Shown here: positions 41,099-44,443 of the stretch, one piece after another | How positions within the stretch are numbered: the first letter of the stretch is position 1 | Layout: every line of letters begins with the position of its first letter | NCBI GenBank assembly: GCA_030263595.1 | Contig: SZPG01000016.1 | Coordinates: 1 to 44,443 of the forward strand | Reading direction: 5' to 3' | Origin: Chloroflexi bacterium CFX6 | GTDB taxonomy: Bacteria; Chloroflexota; Anaerolineae; Anaerolineales; Villigracilaceae | Length of the DNA: 44,443 bases | Program-made: the position numbers and the translations under genes | Notes under the pieces: generated by a model | Database searches by the model: none | Seen by the model: only the letters and a program-made list of their open reading frames with translations | Told to the model about the DNA's origin: nothing

Positions 41099-41160
41099 GA
41101 AATTATGCCAGCCATTCCCCCTTCACCAGTCCAATAATCCAACTCCATCCCAATCCCCCC

Positions 41161-41296
41161 TCAAACGAAAGCGGGCTAAATTCAAAAGCCCTTTACGCGT
41201 CGGCGTATCTGAAATCCTTGTTTTCGTCGCGAAGCAAGGCGCAAGATCTGCTTTTGTTATAAGAACTCGGAGATTTCGCGAAATCTCCGGGTTCTG
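41161..41296. repeat. Direct repeat copy B: degenerate epimerase 3' end plus palindrome
   Basis: The block is about 85% identical by eye to copy A. On the minus strand it reads DENKDFRYADA, stop, then FEFSPLSFEGGLG, matching the true epimerase end NENKDFSYADAHKDFGFSPL and the following SFEEGIG. Homology to the epimerase end continues beyond the block to about 41140. The palindrome part is 41262-41295, with one G-T pair. Confidence 0.82.
41262..41295. repeat. 34-bp palindrome after the DUF2442 gene
   Basis: AGAACTCGGAGATTTCG is followed by CGAAATCTCCGGGTTCT. It is the same element as at 40471-40504 except for one base, and again 3 bases beyond a stop codon. No U-run follows on the minus strand, so it is not a standard terminator. 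Confidence 0.88.
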
Positions 41297-41298
41297 TT

Positions 41299-41544
41299 TT
41301 ACACACGCAACAACGTTGTGACTGCAATATCTTCATCAATTTCCTCCCAGTGAATGCCTATTCCACGCGCGATAAATCGCCACTTGCCCCGCTGTTCGGG
41401 GGTCGCATCTCGCAAACGTGTAAACCATTCCAATGGCACGGAGATCTCCCGCCCATCAGAGAGACTGACCTGCATGGCATCGTCCGTAAAGCGGACGTCC
41501 GTTGCCAAAACAGATGTAGGACTATGTGTTTCGAGGCTGTTCAT
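41299..41544 (-). CDS. DUF2442 protein, antitoxin-like partner
   Basis: The 81-residue protein matches the DUF2442 family: VLATDVRFTDDAMQVSLSDG, REISVPLEWFTRL and WRFIARGIGIHWEEIDEDI. DUF2442 genes often sit next to DUF4160 genes in toxin-antitoxin-like pairs of unproven function. The start overlaps the DUF4160 frame by 23 bases. It ends 3 bases from the shared palindrome. Confidence 0.85.
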   Translation of the reverse strand: MNSLETHSPTSVLATDVRFTDDAMQVSLSDGREISVPLEWFTRLRDATPEQRGKWRFIARGIGIHWEEIDEDIAVTTLLRV

Positions 41545-41761
41545 ACCATTTCTCCAGGAAGAAATCCACGTTTTCTTCCACTAACTCGCGAACCTGACGA
41601 AGTTCCTTTGAATTATATCCAACCGCCCAAGCCAACTCAATCGGCGAGAGCTAAAACTTGACGGCGTTTTCCGCACTTTCCACATGGATGTGTGGCGGCT
41701 CGTTGTTTTCTCTGCTGAAAAAGTAGAAGCGATGCCGTCCAATGATTTTGACTGTGGGCAT
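41522..41761 (-). pseudogene. DUF4160 gene with an in-frame amber stop
   Basis: From ATG 41761 the frame reads MPTVKIIGRHRFYFFSRENN and EPPHIHVESAENAVKF, then TAG (41651-41653), then LSPIELAWAVGYNSKELRQV continuing to WYEQPRNT and a stop at 41522. In DUF4160 relatives the interrupted codon is usually Trp (KFWL), so a TGG to TAG change explains it. The rest is intact. TATAAT (complement of 41768-41773) lies 6 bases before the ATG and overlaps the epimerase stop codon. Confidence 0.82.
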
Positions 41762-41767
41762 ACGTGA

Positions 41768-41773
41768 ATTATA
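41768..41773 (-). promoter_or_regulatory. -10 hexamer of the DUF4160 module inside the epimerase stop
   Basis: TATAAT on the minus strand contains the epimerase TAA stop (41769-41771) and lies 6 bases before the DUF4160 ATG. The module thus uses the 3' end of the epimerase as its promoter. Confidence 0.5.
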
Positions 41774-42632
41774 CCCTGCCACCCAACTCCGACCCAATCC
41801 CCTCCTCGAACGAAAGCGGGCTAAAGCCAAAATCCTTGTGCGCGTCGGCGTAACTGAAATCCTTGTTTTCGTTCAGGCGCAGGACCTGCTCCGCTTTGAT
41901 GGGGAATGGGAAATGAATTTTTTCAAAAAATTTTAGCAAGCCCACAACGGACCTGGACGGGATGTGAAGTTTCCAGACGCGTTTGTTCATCGCTTTGGCA
42001 ATCGTATCAACGACTTCGTTATACGTCAGCGGATGCCTGCCTGCGATGTTGTAACTCCTGCCGATGGTCACGTCCGATTTCAAACAGCCGAGAATTGCCG
42101 CAGCGACATCGTCCACGTAGATGGGCTGCTGCAAATACTTCCCGTCGCCAAAAACAGGGACGATGGGCGCGACCTTCATAAAACGAATCAATCTCCACAT
42201 GTTGCGGTCGCGCGGACCGCCATAGATCATCGTCGGGCGCAGGATGGTGTATTTCAATCCGCTCGTTTCGATGGCGAGTTCCGCCGCCACGCGCACTTTT
42301 TTGCTTTTTGCGTTCAGCTGCGTAAAGATGGCTGTGGTGCCGATGAAGACCGCGCGCTGGATGCCCGCGTCCTTTGTCGCGCGGAGGATCGAGTCCGCGT
42401 GACCGAAGCCGAGGGAGGCAAGGTTGACGAGCGCGTCCGCGCCGCGCATCGAAGCGGATAACGCGTCAGTGTTGGATAAATCTCCCAACGCCCACTCAAC
42501 TTCGGACGAGGACAGAAGCGAACGGTCGCTCGTCTCACGATGGAGACACCGCACTTCGTATCCGTTCTTCAACAATAGAGGGACGACGCGCGATCCCGTG
42601 AATCCCGTCGCCCCTGTGACGAAGACCTTCAT
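41769..42632 (-). CDS. NAD(P)-dependent epimerase/dehydratase (extended SDR)
   Basis: The 287-residue protein has the Rossmann motif TGATGFTGSRV at the N-terminus, a central LRPTMIYGGPRDRNM segment and a sugar-epimerase-like C-terminus. The catalytic YxxxK is not in the usual form, so it may be an atypical NADH-binding reductase. Its start overlaps the glycosyltransferase stop by 4 bases. Its 3' end exists in three copies in this region (copies A and B degenerate). Confidence 0.87.
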   Translation of the reverse strand: MKVFVTGATGFTGSRVVPLLLKNGYEVRCLHRETSDRSLLSSSEVEWALGDLSNTDALSASMRGADALVNLASLGFGHADSILRATKDAGIQRAVFIGTTAIFTQLNAKSKKVRVAAELAIETSGLKYTILRPTMIYGGPRDRNMWRLIRFMKVAPIVPVFGDGKYLQQPIYVDDVAAAILGCLKSDVTIGRSYNIAGRHPLTYNEVVDTIAKAMNKRVWKLHIPSRSVVGLLKFFEKIHFPFPIKAEQVLRLNENKDFSYADAHKDFGFSPLSFEEGIGSELGGRV

Positions 42633-43849
42633 CCGTTCACCAACTTCGTAAGCAAGTCGAGCGTTTCATTCAACTTATCTCGTCGGTCGAGATGTTTCGC
42701 CAGATAGTCACGTGCGTTCCGTCCCATTTGCTGAACGCGGGCGGGGTTTTTCGAAAGTTCGAGGATTTTTGCCGCAAGCATGGCATCGTCGCCAGGCTGG
42801 ACATACACTCCCCCATTCGATGACTCGATCAACTGCCGCGAGACACCGTCAATGACCAGCACGGTCGCGCGTCCCGCCGCCATGTAATCGAAGACCTTGT
42901 TCGGGTAGGTGGTGCGGAACATGGGAATATCCTGCAAAATGGCGAGACACACATCCGCAGAGGCGACGACGCGCGGCATTTCCTTTTTCGGGCGCACACC
43001 CGCGAAGATGACGTTGTTCAGTCCCATTCGTTTCGATTCCGCTTCGAGCCGCGGGCGCTCCTTGCCATCGCCGAACAGGACAAAGCGGACGTTATCTTCG
43101 CCGCTCAATCGCTGCGCGGCGCGCAAAATCGTATCAATGTCGTTCGCCTGCCCCAGCGCGCCCGCGTACAAAACAACGAATTTATTTCGCAATCCCAACC
43201 CGGCGCGAATGGACGAACCGTCCACTTGCGGGTTGAACATGTCCACGTCTGTGCCGTAAGCAATATAGGTCACTTTGGTTTCAGGCACACCTTTCGCGAT
43301 CATGTAATCTTTATAGGCAGGCGAGTTCACCAAAATGTGCGTCGCGCGTGCATATAAAAATTTTTCCAGCCAGCGCGCCAACGCGATCACGATCGGGTTC
43401 TTCAACACGCCCATGCTCACGCCGAATTCGGGCCACAGGTCGCGCACCTCCAGCAAGAAGGGCACCCTCCGAATCCATGCCACGAACCATGCCGAGACCG
43501 CCTGAAAGATCGGCGGCGTCGTGCCAAGAATCAGATCCACTTCGCGCACCTGCAACGCCGTCCACACCGAACTGAACATAAAACTGAAAAACGAAACCAC
43601 GCGCCACACGTAACTGCGATGCAGCGCGGGATAAATATAGGCGCGCAAAATTCGCACGCCGTCAATGACCTGCTCCGCAAACAAGCCGCGCCGCGCCGCG
43701 GTCCGCTCGCCCGTTTGATAATTCAAATCGCTGGCGACGATGACCAGTTCGTGTCCGCGTAATTGCAAAAACTTCGCCATCTCGAAATGACGCGTATGCC
43801 CCGGCTCCTCGGGTGAAACGAACGCTTGATTCAATAACAGGATTTTCAT
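42629..43849 (-). CDS. Family 4-type glycosyltransferase (WbuB-like)
   Basis: The 406-residue GT-B protein has the N-terminal glycine-poor MKILLLNQAFVSPEEPGHTR typical of WbuB/WcaI-like enzymes, a middle LEVRDLWPEFGVSMG segment, and donor-binding region FGDGKERPRLE, then FRTTYPNKVFDYMAAGR. It probably adds a sugar to a surface polysaccharide or glycolipid. TATAAT (complement of 43859-43864) is 9 bases before ATG 43849, suggesting a leaderless message. It is coupled to the downstream epimerase. Confidence 0.88.
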   Translation of the reverse strand: MKILLLNQAFVSPEEPGHTRHFEMAKFLQLRGHELVIVASDLNYQTGERTAARRGLFAEQVIDGVRILRAYIYPALHRSYVWRVVSFFSFMFSSVWTALQVREVDLILGTTPPIFQAVSAWFVAWIRRVPFLLEVRDLWPEFGVSMGVLKNPIVIALARWLEKFLYARATHILVNSPAYKDYMIAKGVPETKVTYIAYGTDVDMFNPQVDGSSIRAGLGLRNKFVVLYAGALGQANDIDTILRAAQRLSGEDNVRFVLFGDGKERPRLEAESKRMGLNNVIFAGVRPKKEMPRVVASADVCLAILQDIPMFRTTYPNKVFDYMAAGRATVLVIDGVSRQLIESSNGGVYVQPGDDAMLAAKILELSKNPARVQQMGRNARDYLAKHLDRRDKLNETLDLLTKLVNG

Positions 43850-44162
43850 CGAATGGGGATTATACCCGTCGGGCTTGCATATTCGATGGGATGAAAATCC
43901 GCCTCCGACTCAGCCGACAATTGCTCCGCTTCGAGGGGCATTGTCTCATCAAACCGATTACACAAACCCACGTTGACCAGGAATCAACCCGTGAACTCTG
44001 CGGCAAAACTCATCACGTGTTCAAAACCGGGAAATTTGAAAGGCGGAAAATCAAGCCTGATAGTCTTTGAGAGTCCCGCCGCATAGAATTACGTTTGCGA
44101 AAGCGAAATATACAAGTTTGCCTTTCCGCAACTTGAACCTAATTCTGAAAGGAACCGAAAGA
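43850..44162. other. Intergenic region with divergent start signals
   Basis: This 313-base gap contains the minus-strand -10 TATAAT (43859-43864) for the glycosyltransferase and a GAAAGGA ribosome site for the DUF35 gene. A 59-codon plus-strand frame (43891-44070) has no ribosome site and no family resemblance; I do not call it. Nothing else is recognisable. Confidence 0.5.
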
Positions 44163-44443
44163 ATGGAAATCCCTCGGCACTGGAGACTCAAAAAACAACG
44201 CTACGGGCTGGTCGGCGAGGTCTGCCCGCATTGCGATTACAAGATCTTTCCCCCGCGCGACGTCTGCCCGAACTGCGGCGACGAAGCGAAAGAACTCTAT
44301 ACCTTCAGTGGCAAGGGTGAAGTGTACTCCTATACCACTATTTACGAAGCCCCCAGCGGCTACGACGCCAACGCCCCTTACACCGTCGCCCTCATCAAAC
44401 TGGACGAGGGTCCCATGGTCACTGCGCAGTTGACCGACGTGGA
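44163..44443 (+). CDS. DUF35 OB-fold/zinc-ribbon acyl-CoA-associated protein (3' end cut by window)
   Basis: The first 93 residues show a zinc ribbon (CPHCDYKIFPPRDVCPNCG) and the start of an OB-fold (GKGEVYSYTTIYEAPSGYD). DUF35 proteins bind archaeal-type thiolases and help channel acyl-CoA. The thiolase at 21375-22532 is of the matching type though distant. GAAAGGA lies 10 bases before ATG 44163. The C-terminus is outside the window. Confidence 0.88.
   Translation, partial: MEIPRHWRLKKQRYGLVGEVCPHCDYKIFPPRDVCPNCGDEAKELYTFSGKGEVYSYTTIYEAPSGYDANAPYTVALIKLDEGPMVTAQLTDV

Noticed and set aside
40371..41773. Integron cassette array with attC sites
   Set aside because: No integrase is visible and the palindromes are perfect or nearly so, without the unpaired bases and core motifs of attC. 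Copies of a host gene end are not an integron feature.
43891..44070. Small 59-codon plus-strand frame
   Set aside because: No ribosome site, no recognisable domain, and it sits in a promoter region.

Overview
The window looks like a chromosomal segment of an anaerobic or facultative Chloroflexota bacterium, most likely class Anaerolineae. This is inferred from several things: Etf/Hdr-type redox modules beside large multihaem cytochromes, a monoderm-style inventory with no outer-membrane genes, many -10-like hexamers only a few bases upstream of start codons, heptanucleotide tandem repeats, and dispersed GC-rich palindromes. No rRNA or tRNA gene was seen.

Bases 1-9824 (all minus strand) form an electron-transfer operon read from 9824 downwards. 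It encodes an HdrD-like Fe-S protein, EtfB, EtfA (disrupted here), a membrane NarI/HdrD-type Fe-S oxidoreductase, three two-component proteins (sensor kinase, receiver-kinase hybrid, lone receiver), HdrC and a truncated HdrB. The set fits transfer of acyl-CoA dehydrogenase electrons through EtfAB to a membrane Fe-S/haem b protein and menaquinone, coupled to a soluble heterodisulfide-reductase-like module.

Bases 10233-21087 (minus strand) hold a second respiratory block. In transcription order it encodes an octahaem cytochrome c, a four-cluster ferredoxin, an NrfD-type quinone-site protein, a small membrane protein, and two successive [nonahaem cytochrome c + cytochrome b] pairs. The second cytochrome b is fused to a C-terminal monohaem domain. 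A sensor kinase, a LuxR-type regulator and a small membrane protein with a good terminator follow. About 27 c-haem motifs lie in 8 kb. Near-perfect CRP/FNR-family sites lie before both respiratory blocks (10137-10152 and 21153-21168).

Bases 21375-25465 (plus strand) carry a thiolase, a PilZ protein with terminator, two tandem PlsC acyltransferases and a DUF-type protein. Bases 25644-30848 (minus strand) are a tightly coupled four-gene operon: an unknown protein, a DppB-type permease, a DppC-type permease fused to a PQQ-like beta-propeller, and a hydantoinase interrupted in frame by a palindromic repeat. Upstream lie a 7-bp tandem repeat and a PLP enzyme. Bases 32688-36475 hold a membrane protein, a candidate structured RNA with a terminator, an O-methyltransferase, a GDSL lipoprotein, a transposase relic and DNA polymerase IV.

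Bases 36531-40341 (plus strand) contain a WYL regulator behind a large palindromic operator, an unknown protein, a GyrI-like protein, a YjbQ protein and a YiiX-type peptidase. Bases 40371-43849 (minus strand) encode a glycosyltransferase and an NAD-dependent epimerase. Two small toxin-antitoxin-like modules (BrnTA and DUF4160/DUF2442) follow the epimerase. Each ends three bases before the same 34-bp palindrome, which is followed by a degenerate copy of the epimerase 3' end. This cassette-like arrangement is the most unusual structure in the window. The window ends in a DUF35 OB-fold gene.
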